The position numbers and the translations under genes were made by a program. DNA of 64,000 nucleotides from JBCBGF01 sp039193455 (GTDB taxonomy: Bacteria; Pseudomonadota; Alphaproteobacteria; Rhodobacterales; Rhodobacteraceae). The DNA lies in assembly GCA_039193455.1 (NCBI GenBank), contig JBCCWO010000016.1:22741-86740 (forward strand). The letters run 5' to 3'. This document shows positions 9,607-17,703 of this stretch, piece after piece (the stretch's first letter is position 1; the number at the start of each line of letters is the position of its first letter). The notes below the pieces were generated by a model. It made no database searches. It was not told where the DNA came from and worked only from the letters and a program-made list of their open reading frames with translations.

Positions 9607-10136
9607 CACACGATTTCCGCGTTTTCCTGCGCCGCGCGCACCGCGTCGGCCATCGCCCAGCCAATGGTCAGCAACAGCCCGCCCGCCAGCACCGCCGCAA
9701 GGTCCATGCTGCCAAACCCGATCGCCAGCACCCGGTCCCCCGGCGGGTTGCCAAGGCTCGCCAGAAGGATCTGCACCGGCCGCACCACCGCGCCCAGCGC
9801 CGCCATCACCAGGATCCCCCCACCAATCCGTCTGATATGGCGCGCGCATCGCGGGGTCAGCGTCTCACCCGCGCCATAGCAGCGAAAAAGCGCCCCCATC
9901 TGCGCCAGCACATAGACCATCGCAGCCGCAGGCAATGCCCCCAACAGGGCAAGCCCGCTGCCCATCAGGCGCGAAAGCTCGGCCTCCGGCGCAATGCGGG
10001 CGGCCACACGAATGTCCTGCGACACCTGGCCAAGCAGCACCGCAGCGCCAATCACCAGCACAACGATGACAATTGCCAGGATCGACAAAATATTAAGCAC
10101 TTGCGCCCAACGGCGGATTGGCGGGGAAGCTGTCAT
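9606..10136 (-). CDS. DUF2975 family four-helix membrane protein
   Basis: The 176 residues carry four hydrophobic segments: LNILSILAIVIVVLVIGAAVLL, LALLGALPAAAMVYVLAQM, GILVMAALGAVVRPVQILL and MDLAAVLAGGLLLTIGWAMADAV. This is the DUF2975 layout. The molecular role of the family is unknown; it is typically paired with a small XRE repressor, as here, where the next gene is coupled through TGATG. An imperfect inverted repeat at 10159-10187 in the promoter is a candidate operator for that repressor. Confidence 0.82.
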   Translation of the reverse strand: MTASPPIRRWAQVLNILSILAIVIVVLVIGAAVLLGQVSQDIRVAARIAPEAELSRLMGSGLALLGALPAAAMVYVLAQMGALFRCYGAGETLTPRCARHIRRIGGGILVMAALGAVVRPVQILLASLGNPPGDRVLAIGFGSMDLAAVLAGGLLLTIGWAMADAVRAAQENAEIV

Positions 10137-10158
10137 TGAATTTATCCGATTTCACGAT

Positions 10159-10187
10159 GATTCTTTACTGTTTTACAATAAAGATTC
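10159..10187 (-). promoter_or_regulatory. Imperfect inverted repeat upstream of the DUF2975-XRE pair
   Basis: GATTCTTTA at 10159-10167 faces TAAAGATTC at 10179-10187; eight of nine positions pair. It lies in an unusually AT-rich patch 23-51 bases upstream of the DUF2975 start, where a minus-strand TTGAGA box and AT-rich -10 candidates also fall. It is a plausible autoregulatory operator. Confidence 0.4.
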
Positions 10188-10339
10188 TCAATCCACCAGC
10201 CCCCACCCGACCAAAACAGCCCACACATCGCGCCAAAACCCGCCCCGATCCCGCACTGACATTGAGATTTCACATATCCAATGCTACCTTTTCGACATGC
10301 CCGGCGCCGGGGCCTATCGGCGCGTAGCGTAGGAGGCTT

Positions 10340-10399
10340 ATGCCCTGTCTCAGCTTCACGATGCGGTCCGTGACCCGACCGCCCCGGACCCTGCCATGA
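10340..10399 (+). other. Possible 19-codon leader peptide overlapping the rsfS start
   Basis: A strong AGGAGG at 10331-10336 precedes an ATG at 10340 that opens a 19-codon frame (MPCLSFTMRSVTRPPRTLP). Its TGA overlaps the rsfS ATG (ATGA). The same AGGAGG is also eight bases before an in-frame CTG that would extend RsfS by about 20 residues (LSQLHDAVRDPTAPDPA). One of these two readings probably explains the strong ribosome site. Confidence 0.3.
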
Positions 10400-10764
10400 G
10401 CGAGGGTTCCCTTGAAACCTCAAGCAAAGACTTGCTTGAACGCATCCTTTCATCGCTGGAAGACGACAAAGCCGAGCACGTGGTCGTGATCGACCTCAGC
10501 GGCAAGTCCGAGATGGCCGATCACATGGTGATCTGCTCGGGCCGCAGCTCGCGCCAGGTGGCCGCGATCTCGGAAAAGCTCATCGACCGGCTCAAGCAAG
10601 AGTTCGGCGTGCTCTCCAAGGTCGAAGGCAAAGAGGCTGGCGACTGGGTGCTGATCGACACGGGCGACGTCGTCGTCCACGTCTTCCGCCCCGAAGTGCG
10701 CGACTTCTATCAGCTCGAAAAGATGTGGATGACGCCCAGCCAAAAGACGGCGGCGCGCCCCTAA
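10396..10764 (+). CDS. rsfS: Ribosomal silencing factor RsfS
   Basis: RsfS binds ribosomal protein L14 and blocks subunit joining when nutrients are scarce. The 122 residues include the conserved core: DLLERILSSLEDDKAEHVVVIDLSGKSEMADHMVICSG, then DWVLIDTGDVVVHVFRPEVRDFYQLEKMW. No good ribosome site sits just before the ATG at 10396; an AGGAGG lies 60 bases upstream, so a leader peptide or a longer N-terminus is possible. rlmH follows after 177 bases, the usual partner order. Confidence 0.95.
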   Translation: MSEGSLETSSKDLLERILSSLEDDKAEHVVVIDLSGKSEMADHMVICSGRSSRQVAAISEKLIDRLKQEFGVLSKVEGKEAGDWVLIDTGDVVVHVFRPEVRDFYQLEKMWMTPSQKTAARP

Positions 10765-10941
10765 GGCATTTCGAGCTGTCGTTGAGACACCCGGCATCGC
10801 GTGTCGCGCTGGATCAAAGGGCGCGGCAGCGAAACTGCGCTGCACCGTGAAGGCGACGCGCCATTGGGGGTCCGGTGCGCGCGTGGCCGTTCGTCGGTCT
10901 TTGCGGGCAGGCCACAGCAACAGACACCGGAACCACCCTGA

Positions 10942-11403
10942 ATGAAGATCCGCATCTGCGCGGTGGGCCGGCTTCGGTCCGGACCCGAACGCGAACTTTT
11001 TGACGACTATGCCAAGCGGTTCGACCGCCTGGGCCGCAGCCACGGCCTCGGCCCGATCGAGCTTGTCGAGGTTGAGGCCAAAAAGGGCCTCAGCGAGGCT
11101 GACGCCCTGCTACGCGCCCTGCCCGACCCGGGCCAGGTCTGCGCCCTCGACGAACGCGGCCGCACCCTCACCTCCCCCGACTTCGCCGATCTCATCGCCC
11201 GCTGGCGCGATCAGGGCCACACAACCGCAGCCTTCGTCATCGGCGGGGCAGATGGCCTCGGCGACACGCTCCGCGCACGCGCGGACACAACGGTGTCCTT
11301 CGGCTCCATGGTCTGGCCCCACATGCTGGCCCGCGTGATGCTCAGCGAACAACTCTACCGCGCCGCAAGCATCCTCGCCGGCGCGCCATATCATCGGGAA
11401 TAG
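10942..11403 (+). CDS. rlmH: 23S rRNA pseudouridine1915 N3-methyltransferase
   Basis: RlmH is a SPOUT methyltransferase acting on pseudouridine 1915 in helix 69 of the 70S ribosome. The 153 residues fit the family. Visible motifs are KIRICAVGRLRSGPE at the N-terminus, FVIGGADGLGDTL in the SAM-binding knot and a C-terminal LARVMLSEQLYRAASILAGAPYHRE. The classic LSLSxMT segment reads VSFGSMVWPHMLARVML here. It is downstream of rsfS. Confidence 0.95.
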   Translation: MKIRICAVGRLRSGPERELFDDYAKRFDRLGRSHGLGPIELVEVEAKKGLSEADALLRALPDPGQVCALDERGRTLTSPDFADLIARWRDQGHTTAAFVIGGADGLGDTLRARADTTVSFGSMVWPHMLARVMLSEQLYRAASILAGAPYHRE

Positions 11404-11406
11404 GCG

Positions 11407-11865
11407 CTAGGGCCGCCGCCCCGAGATGTAGTGCACATCCGACACCAGCCGCTCGGGATTGCGGTCGGACTTGATCCAGCACATGTGGCGCTTGCCCGCG
11501 TTGGGGTGCGACATGCGGGCGAAGGTAAAGGCGTTGCAGCTGTCGTCCCCTTCGCAGGACGCGATGCATTCATCCACGTTGGCCACACGCTCGGACCGCA
11601 TGTCCCCTGCGCCGGGGATGTCGATGTTGTCCAACAGCTCCAGCGACTGGCTCTCGCTCATCGCGTTGCGCGCGGCAATCTCGCTGCGATCGGCATCGGT
11701 CAGAACCCAGTCGTCCATGCCGCCCTGCACCCGGCGCGGCCCCGCGCTTGCGGCGGCCGCACGGCGGGCCTTGCGCGCCTGGTACATCGTCGCCGCGGTC
11801 CCGAAAACAAAGACGGTCCCCACAACAAACCCAGCCGTTCCAAACAGAAAATCGCGTCGTTTCAT
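11407..11865 (-). CDS. PAN/Apple-domain protein with N-terminal signal anchor
   Basis: The 152 residues begin MKRRDFLFGTAGFVVGTVFVFGTAATMY, a positively charged hydrophobic leader that suggests export or membrane anchoring. The C-terminal half resembles a PAN/Apple domain: NIDIPGAGDMRSERVANVDECIASCEGDDSCNAFTFAR followed by CWIKS, with four conserved cysteines and a phenylalanine-containing core. PAN domains bind proteins or carbohydrates. It lies two bases downstream of the GMC oxidoreductase gene on the same strand, so the two probably act together. The reading is moderately sure; the partner or ligand is unknown. Confidence 0.75.
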   Translation of the reverse strand: MKRRDFLFGTAGFVVGTVFVFGTAATMYQARKARRAAAASAGPRRVQGGMDDWVLTDADRSEIAARNAMSESQSLELLDNIDIPGAGDMRSERVANVDECIASCEGDDSCNAFTFARMSHPNAGKRHMCWIKSDRNPERLVSDVHYISGRRP

Positions 11866-11867
11866 AA

Positions 11868-13253
11868 TCAGGCCTGACCTCCAAGATAGTCACCCAGCCG
11901 TGCCGCCAGCGCGACAATCGTCATCGTGGGATTGGCATACCCACCGGTGGTGAACAGCGATGAGCCAGCAACGAACAGGTTCGCATACCCATGCACCCGG
12001 CAATCGGCATCCGTGACGCTGGTCCGGGGATTGTCGCCCATGCGCGTTGTCCCAACGGTATGGCCGCCCCCGGTCAGATCGTTAAAGATCACATCATTGT
12101 TGATCCGGATGCGCCCCAGGTTTTCGCGCGCTAGCGCATCGCCCATGCGACGCAGATATCCCAGGACACTGCGGTAATCGTCAGCGCCCACCACGCAGGT
12201 GGCGCGGATGCGCGGCAATCCCGACGGATCCGTTCCAAAAACCCGCTCAACCCGGTTCCCGGGATCGGCCACCATCTCGGTTCTGGCGCTTAGGCTATAG
12301 ACATCGGCCTGCCCGCCCAAACGCTCGACCACAAACCGCTCAATCGCATCGTCGGCATTGGTGTCGTCGGGCGACAGCTGAAAACTGGCATCGATCCCGC
12401 CGTTCGCCTCAAACATCGCATCATCGGGCACAAGCGCCGGGGTAAAGCCGCCAAACCCCGCTGGAGGTTCGGGAAAGCCGTAGCCCGCGCGCACCACCAT
12501 GTTGGCGCAATGATAAAGATGGGGATGCTCCATCAGGTAACGCCCCACCTGATCGAACTCATTTCCCACCGCCGCCCCGGTCCCGTCATCCGAACCCAGC
12601 AGGATCTGCGCATTGCCCATGCCGCCCGCGGCCAAAACAATCGACTGATTCTCGGAAAGGGGCAGTTCGGTCGTGACATCCGGGGCCACATACACCGTGA
12701 TCGCGGAAATTCCGCGCCGATCGGGGCGCGGGTGCACCCGGGCCAGCGTCGCATTCAGCAGCACATGCACCCGCTCATGCTCCCAAATCTCGGTGCCTGC
12801 CTCATCGCCATAGCGATTGGGCTCATGACGCGAGAAGGGCCGCATATCGAACCCCGGCACCGACGGCGCCTCCCAGGTGTTGATCAACTCGGGCCGTCCC
12901 AGTTCGCGCGCCGCGATATCGTACCAGGGGTCCAGGTCTTCGCGCGTGATGGGCCAGGATGCAAAATTGCGTGCACTGAGCGGCGCGACCCAGCCCGACC
13001 AAACCGCCGAGGTCCCACCCAGGGCGCGCACCCAATGCGTCGGCCAATAGCCCGAGTCGAAATGCCCCAGCCCATGCACAACGGAAAAACTGTCCTGGAT
13101 CGTTGGCTCGATCTCGCGCACACCGCTTTCCAGGACAAGCACCGTCTTGCCCCGCGCCGCCAGGGTCTTGGCCGTCACCGCCCCAGCAGGACCGGAGCCA
13201 GCGATGATCACATCGTAGCGGGAGAGGTTTACCTCTTGAAACGAAACGAACAT
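11868..13253 (-). CDS. GMC-family FAD oxidoreductase
   Basis: This is a flavoprotein of the glucose-methanol-choline superfamily, which oxidises alcohol groups. The 461 residues open with the FAD fold (DVIIAGSGPAGAVTAKTLAARGKTVLVLESG), then the ALGGTSAVWSGW flavin loop, and close with the C-terminal GMC domain (GGGHTVGTTRMGDNPRTSVTDADCRVHGYANLFVAGSSLF). That tail carries the catalytic His of HTVGTTRMG. It is shorter than choline-dehydrogenase types and closer to the gluconate or sorbitol dehydrogenase layout. No cytochrome partner is present, only a PAN-domain protein downstream. The substrate is unknown. Confidence 0.88.
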   Translation of the reverse strand: MFVSFQEVNLSRYDVIIAGSGPAGAVTAKTLAARGKTVLVLESGVREIEPTIQDSFSVVHGLGHFDSGYWPTHWVRALGGTSAVWSGWVAPLSARNFASWPITREDLDPWYDIAARELGRPELINTWEAPSVPGFDMRPFSRHEPNRYGDEAGTEIWEHERVHVLLNATLARVHPRPDRRGISAITVYVAPDVTTELPLSENQSIVLAAGGMGNAQILLGSDDGTGAAVGNEFDQVGRYLMEHPHLYHCANMVVRAGYGFPEPPAGFGGFTPALVPDDAMFEANGGIDASFQLSPDDTNADDAIERFVVERLGGQADVYSLSARTEMVADPGNRVERVFGTDPSGLPRIRATCVVGADDYRSVLGYLRRMGDALARENLGRIRINNDVIFNDLTGGGHTVGTTRMGDNPRTSVTDADCRVHGYANLFVAGSSLFTTGGYANPTMTIVALAARLGDYLGGQA

Positions 13254-13485
13254 GCTCGACCGTTGCCTGCCTCAGGTGTTTCGGTACGCGGCGGCGAACA
13301 ACGCTCTGCGGCGTTTTTGCCCGTCCTGCCGGTGTCGTGGCCATAGTCGTATGCAGGATCTTTATGCATGTCCACTTACCAAAACGGCTGGGGTCAGAGC
13401 ACGCCACCGCTGTGGCTTTTTGGTGGACACCCCCCGCCCCTCGGTTCCGGGGCCCATGCGAGCCGCACCAAGATCTGCACAAATA

Positions 13486-13515
13486 TTGACCTCGTTGCAA
13501 ATGCAACGATATAAG
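13486..13515 (+). promoter_or_regulatory. hmgA promoter with an 18-bp palindrome filling the spacer
   Basis: A -35 box TTGACC (13486-13491) and a -10 box TATAAG (13510-13515) are 18 bases apart. The spacer is exactly the inverted repeat TCGTTGCA-AA-TGCAACGA (13492-13509), perfect over 8+8 positions. Its form is typical of MarR-family operators. A bound repressor would block polymerase directly. The hmgA ATG is 31 bases downstream. Confidence 0.75.
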
Positions 13516-13546
13516 CGCCCGACATCACGTGCGACGGGAGGAGCCC

Positions 13547-14908
13547 ATGAATCGCCAGACCACGCCCCGCGACATGGTGCAGGCCCCGTCGATCCCGGGC
13601 CCGCACGAAGGTTACATGCCGGGCTTTGGCAATGATTTTGAGACCGAGGCCCTGCCCGGCGCCCTGCCCCAGGGGATGAATTCGCCACAAAGGTGCAACT
13701 ACGGGCTTTATGGCGAACAGCTCTCGGGCACCGCGTTCACGGCCCCCAGCCACCAGAACGAACGCACCTGGTGCTACCGCATCCGGCCCTCGGTCAAGCA
13801 CACCCATCGCTTCACGCGGATCGACCTGCCCTACTGGGCGTCGGCCCCCAAAATAGACCCTGATGTTGCCTCTTTGGGCCAATACCGTTGGGATCCGGTG
13901 CCGCATACCGATCAGGCTCTGACCTGGCTCACCGGGATGCGCACGATGACCACGGCGGGCGATGTGAACACCCAGGTCGGCATGGCCAGCCACATCTACC
14001 TTGTGACCGCGTCGATGGAGGATGACTATTTCTACTCCGCCGATAGCGAACTTTTGGTGGTGCCCCAGGAAGGCCGCCTGCGTTTTGCGACCGAGCTTGG
14101 GATCATCGATCTCGAACCCCAGGACATCGCGATCCTGCCCCGTGGTCTGGTCTATCGGGTCGAATTGCTTGACGGGCCGGCCCGTGGATTTGTCTGCGAA
14201 AACTACGGGCAAAAGTTCGAACTGCCCGGGCGCGGGCCGATCGGAGCGAACTGCATGGCCAACCGGCGCGACTTCAAGACGCCCGTTGCCGCCTATGAGG
14301 ATCGCGAAACCCCGTCCACCGTCACCGTCAAATGGTGCGGCCAGTTTCACCGGACCGAAATTGGGCACAGCCCGCTCGACGTGGTGGCCTGGCACGGCAA
14401 CTACGCGCCGGTGAAGTACGATCTGAAAACCTATTGCCCGGTGGGGGCGATCCTGTTCGACCACCCGGACCCGTCGATCTTCACCGTGCTCACCGCCCCC
14501 TCGGGCGTGCCGGGCACCGCCAATATCGACTTTGTCCTGTTCCGCGAACGCTGGATGGTGGCCGAAGACACCTTCCGCCCGCCCTGGTATCACAAGAACA
14601 TCATGTCCGAGCTGATGGGCAATATCTACGGCCAGTACGATGCCAAACCCCAGGGCTTCGTCCCCGGCGGGATGAGCCTGCACAACATGATGCTGCCGCA
14701 CGGCCCGGATCGCGAGGCGTTCGAGGGCGCATCAAACGCCAGTCTTGCGGCCGAGAAGCTCGACAACACGATGTCGTTCATGTTCGAGACCCGGTTTCCG
14801 CAGCATTTGACCCGCTTTGCGGCCGATGAGGCGCCGCTGCAGGACGATTACATCGACTGCTGGACATCGCTTGAAAAGAAGTTCGACGGGACACCGGCGA
14901 AGAAGTAA
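13547..14908 (+). CDS. hmgA: Homogentisate 1,2-dioxygenase
   Basis: HmgA is the Fe(II) enzyme that opens homogentisate to maleylacetoacetate in tyrosine and phenylalanine breakdown. The ATG at 13547 follows GGGAGGA and gives 453 residues, the normal length; a GTG six codons earlier is less likely. Family landmarks include the N-terminal YMPGFGNDFETEALPGALPQGMNSPQ, WCYRIRPSVKH, and the metal-site region FRPPWYHKNIMSELMG with GGMSLHNMMLPHGPD. The expected next enzymes, maleylacetoacetate isomerase and fumarylacetoacetase, are not in the window; an MBL-fold protein and a FAD hydroxylase follow instead. Confidence 0.97.
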   Translation: MNRQTTPRDMVQAPSIPGPHEGYMPGFGNDFETEALPGALPQGMNSPQRCNYGLYGEQLSGTAFTAPSHQNERTWCYRIRPSVKHTHRFTRIDLPYWASAPKIDPDVASLGQYRWDPVPHTDQALTWLTGMRTMTTAGDVNTQVGMASHIYLVTASMEDDYFYSADSELLVVPQEGRLRFATELGIIDLEPQDIAILPRGLVYRVELLDGPARGFVCENYGQKFELPGRGPIGANCMANRRDFKTPVAAYEDRETPSTVTVKWCGQFHRTEIGHSPLDVVAWHGNYAPVKYDLKTYCPVGAILFDHPDPSIFTVLTAPSGVPGTANIDFVLFRERWMVAEDTFRPPWYHKNIMSELMGNIYGQYDAKPQGFVPGGMSLHNMMLPHGPDREAFEGASNASLAAEKLDNTMSFMFETRFPQHLTRFAADEAPLQDDYIDCWTSLEKKFDGTPAKK

Positions 14909-14909
14909 C

Positions 14910-14966
14910 CTCTGGATGGGGGCGTTGCCCCCAAACCCCCAGAGTATTTGAACCAAGATAAAGGGG
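14910..14966. repeat. Stem-loop element between hmgA and the MBL-fold gene
   Basis: An inner stem TGGGGGC/GCCCCCA with a three-base loop (14917-14933) sits inside an outer CTCTGG/CCAGAG pairing (14910-14944), followed by an A-rich tail to about 14966. From memory, similar GC-stem plus ATTTG-tail elements are dispersed in Rhodobacterales intergenic regions. No second copy was seen here. It may modulate expression between hmgA and the genes downstream. Confidence 0.5.
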
Positions 14967-14970
14967 CGGT

Positions 14971-15921
14971 ATGGCCAAGGCATTCGCGAGCCAGGGGGAT
15001 CTGGCCGAAAAAGAGACGAGTTTCACTGAGATCGGCGACGGGCTCTATGCCTTTACGGCCGAAGGGGATCCCAATTCGGGCGTGATCATCGGCGATGACA
15101 GCGTGATGGTGGTCGAGGCACAGGCCACGCCTCGGCTCGCGCGCAAGGTGATCGAGTGCATTCGCAGCGTGACCGACAAGCCGATCACCCATCTGGCGCT
15201 GACCCACTACCACGCCGTGCGTGTGCTGGGCGCGTCGGCCTATGGCGCGCCGCAGATCCTGATGTCGGAACCTGCGCGCGCCATGGTGGTGGAACGCGGG
15301 CAGGAAGACTGGGATAGCGAGTTTGCGCGCTTTCCCCGCCTGTTCCAGGGGCATGAGGAAATCCCCGGCCTGACCTGGCCCACAACGGCCTTTTCGGGAC
15401 GGATGAGTGTCTATCTTGGCCAAAGACGGGTCGATCTGATGCAGATGGGCCGGGCGCATACCGCCGGGGACATGGTGATCTACGTGCCGGACCAGAACGT
15501 GATGTTCACCGGCGATATCGTCGAATACCACTCGGCCTGCTATTGCGGCGACGGGCATTTTCACGATTGGCCGGGCACGTTGAACGCGATCCGGGCCTGG
15601 GATCTGGATGCCATCGCCCCGGGCCGCGGGGATGCGCTGGTGGGCCGCGATATGGTGAACGCCGCGCTCGACAGCACCGGGGATTTCGTGACCGCAACCT
15701 ATCGCTCTGTCGCCAAGGTCGCACTGAAAGGCGGGTCGCTGAAAGACGCCATGGCCGCCTGCCGCGACGCCTGCGATGCCCGCTTCGGCGACTACGCGAT
15801 CTACGAACACTGCCTGCCCTTCAACGTCGCCCGCGCCTATGACGAGGCCCGCGATATCGACACGCCGCGGATCTGGACCGCCCAGCGCGATGCCGAGATG
15901 TGGGAGGCGCTGCAAGGCTAA
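14971..15921 (+). CDS. Metallo-beta-lactamase-fold hydrolase with a degenerate second metal site
   Basis: This 316-residue MBL-fold protein lies in the hmgA operon. First-site ligands are present as His79 and His81 (THYHAVRV) and His163 (RAHTAGD), and the bridging Asp182 (TGD) is kept. The second-site ligands are gone: the usual Asp-His after HxHx is Val83-Arg84, and the late GHG is GRG (Arg219). A mono-metal or altered activity is therefore expected. It resembles SoxH-like or quinoprotein-relay MBL proteins. The context suggests hydrolysis of an intermediate in aromatic catabolism, but the substrate is unknown. Confidence 0.88.
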   Translation: MAKAFASQGDLAEKETSFTEIGDGLYAFTAEGDPNSGVIIGDDSVMVVEAQATPRLARKVIECIRSVTDKPITHLALTHYHAVRVLGASAYGAPQILMSEPARAMVVERGQEDWDSEFARFPRLFQGHEEIPGLTWPTTAFSGRMSVYLGQRRVDLMQMGRAHTAGDMVIYVPDQNVMFTGDIVEYHSACYCGDGHFHDWPGTLNAIRAWDLDAIAPGRGDALVGRDMVNAALDSTGDFVTATYRSVAKVALKGGSLKDAMAACRDACDARFGDYAIYEHCLPFNVARAYDEARDIDTPRIWTAQRDAEMWEALQG

Positions 15922-15964
15922 GATCCCTTGTATTCGTGTCTGTTTTGGGAGGAACCGGACGGCT

Positions 15965-17524
15965 ATGCCCTATGATTATCAGCCCTATCCCTACACCCCG
16001 CCCCCGGGGCTGAGCGCGCCCGAACCCCGCCACCGCGTGGTCATCGTGGGCGCCGGGCCCATCGGGCTGGCCATGGCGCTTGAGCTGGCCAATCACGGGA
16101 TCGCCTCGGTCATCGTCGATGACAATAACGTGGTCTCCGTCGGCAGCCGGGCGATCTGCTGGTCGAAGCGCTCGCTCGAAATCCTCGACCGTCTGGGGGT
16201 CGGCGAACGGGCCGTCGCGCGCGGGGTGACCTGGCAGGTCGGGCGCACCTTCCACCGCGACACCGAAGTGTTCAACTTCGACCTGCTTCCCGAGGACGGC
16301 CACCAGATGCCCGCCTTCGTGAACCTTCAGCAGTACTATGTCGAAGAGTTCCTGGTCGAGGCCGCGCAGGCAAATGATCTGATCGACCTGCGCTTCAAGA
16401 ACAAGGTCACCGGCTTTGACCCGATGGGCGATTGCGTGGTCGTCGACATCGAGACCCCCGATGGCGGCTATGCGCTTGAGGCCGAGTACCTCTTGGCCTG
16501 CGACGGCGCCCGATCGCCGGTCCGCCAGATGATGGGGCTCGACTTCGAGGGCGAGCTGTTCGAAGAGCGTTTTCTCATCGCCGATATCGAGATGGAGGGG
16601 GACTTCCCGTCCGAGCGGCATTTCTGGTTCGAACCCACCTTTCACCCCGGCCAATCTGCCCTGCTGCACAAGCAGCCCGACAACATCTATCGCATCGACC
16701 TGCAACTGGGTTGGGACGCAGACCCAGAACACGAAAAACAGCCCGATGTCGTAATCCCCCGCATCGAAAAGGTCGTGGGGCACAGCGATTTCCGGCTCGA
16801 CTGGGTCAGCGTCTACACCTTCCAATGCCGCCGGCTCGAGCGGTTCGTCCATGACCGGGTGATCTTTGTGGGCGACAGCGCGCATGTCGTCTCGCCCTTT
16901 GGCGCACGGGGCGGCAATGGCGGGTTGCAGGACGTCGACAACCTCGGCTGGAAGCTCGCGGCGGTACTGCGTGGCGAGGCCGGTGAACCGCTGCTTGCAA
17001 CCTACGATGCCGAGCGTGTGCAAGGCGCCGATGAAAACATCCGCAACTCCACCCGCTCCACCCGGTTCATGACACCCGCAGACGGGGTCGAACGGCTGTT
17101 TCGCGATCAGGTGCTTGCGCTGGCCGCCAAGACGCCCTTTGCCCGCAGCTGGGTCAATTCGGGCCGCCTGTCGCAGCCCTGCGTCTACCGCACCGCGGCC
17201 CCGGACAGCGCCGCCCTGCCCGCCGGGACACGCCCCGGCAGCGTGGCCACCGACGCGCCGCTGGGCAATGGCTGGCTCATGCCGCGCCTGGCCGGACAGG
17301 TCACGCTGCTGGCGCTCAACACCGCGGCGCCTGACCTAACTGGCGCCCAGACCCTGACGCCGGAACTCAGCGACCCCCTGCGGCGCCGGTACCTGGGCGA
17401 CGCGGCTCAGGCGCTCTACCTGATCCGCCCAGATCAGGTGGTGGCCGCACGGTGGACCACGGCGGAAACAGACACTATTCAGGCCGAAATCGATGCCATC
17501 TGGACAGGCGCACGATGCCGCTGA
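15965..17524 (+). CDS. FAD-dependent aromatic hydroxylase (class A monooxygenase)
   Basis: The protein has 519 residues from the ATG at 15965, which follows GGAGG by twelve bases. Flavoprotein hydroxylase motifs are complete: HRVVIVGAGPIGLAMALELANHG (dinucleotide fold), LACDGARSPVRQMMG (the DG motif), and DRVIFVGDSAHVVSPFGARGGNGGLQDVDNLGWKLA (the GD motif). It resembles MhpA-type 3-(3-hydroxyphenyl)propionate hydroxylases. Beside hmgA, it may hydroxylate a hydroxyphenylacetate-like compound to homogentisate; that is inference. Its end overlaps the DUF2783 gene by ten bases. Confidence 0.88.
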   Translation: MPYDYQPYPYTPPPGLSAPEPRHRVVIVGAGPIGLAMALELANHGIASVIVDDNNVVSVGSRAICWSKRSLEILDRLGVGERAVARGVTWQVGRTFHRDTEVFNFDLLPEDGHQMPAFVNLQQYYVEEFLVEAAQANDLIDLRFKNKVTGFDPMGDCVVVDIETPDGGYALEAEYLLACDGARSPVRQMMGLDFEGELFEERFLIADIEMEGDFPSERHFWFEPTFHPGQSALLHKQPDNIYRIDLQLGWDADPEHEKQPDVVIPRIEKVVGHSDFRLDWVSVYTFQCRRLERFVHDRVIFVGDSAHVVSPFGARGGNGGLQDVDNLGWKLAAVLRGEAGEPLLATYDAERVQGADENIRNSTRSTRFMTPADGVERLFRDQVLALAAKTPFARSWVNSGRLSQPCVYRTAAPDSAALPAGTRPGSVATDAPLGNGWLMPRLAGQVTLLALNTAAPDLTGAQTLTPELSDPLRRRYLGDAAQALYLIRPDQVVAARWTTAETDTIQAEIDAIWTGARCR

Positions 17525-17703
17525 CCCAAACGCCCAACCTTGCCGATCACGACGCCTTTTACGAAGACCTGCTGGCCGCGCATCAGGGCCGCAGCGCGGA
17601 AGAAAGCGCGGCGCTGAACGCCCAGCTTGTGCTGATCCTCGCCAACCATGTGGGCGATCCCGAGGTGTTGCGCGAAGCGCTGGCCCTGGCGGCCCGCCGC
17701 TAG
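17515..17703 (+). CDS. DUF2783 small protein
   Basis: The 62-residue protein MPLTQTPNLADHDAFYEDLLAAHQG is acidic and probably helical, with no signal peptide. It matches the short DUF2783 proteins that accompany FAD aromatic hydroxylases. Its start lies inside the last codons of the hydroxylase gene, so translation is coupled. Its role is unknown; a small partner subunit of the hydroxylase is the simplest idea. Its stop overlaps the convergent phosphatase gene. Confidence 0.8.
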   Translation: MPLTQTPNLADHDAFYEDLLAAHQGRSAEESAALNAQLVLILANHVGDPEVLREALALAARR

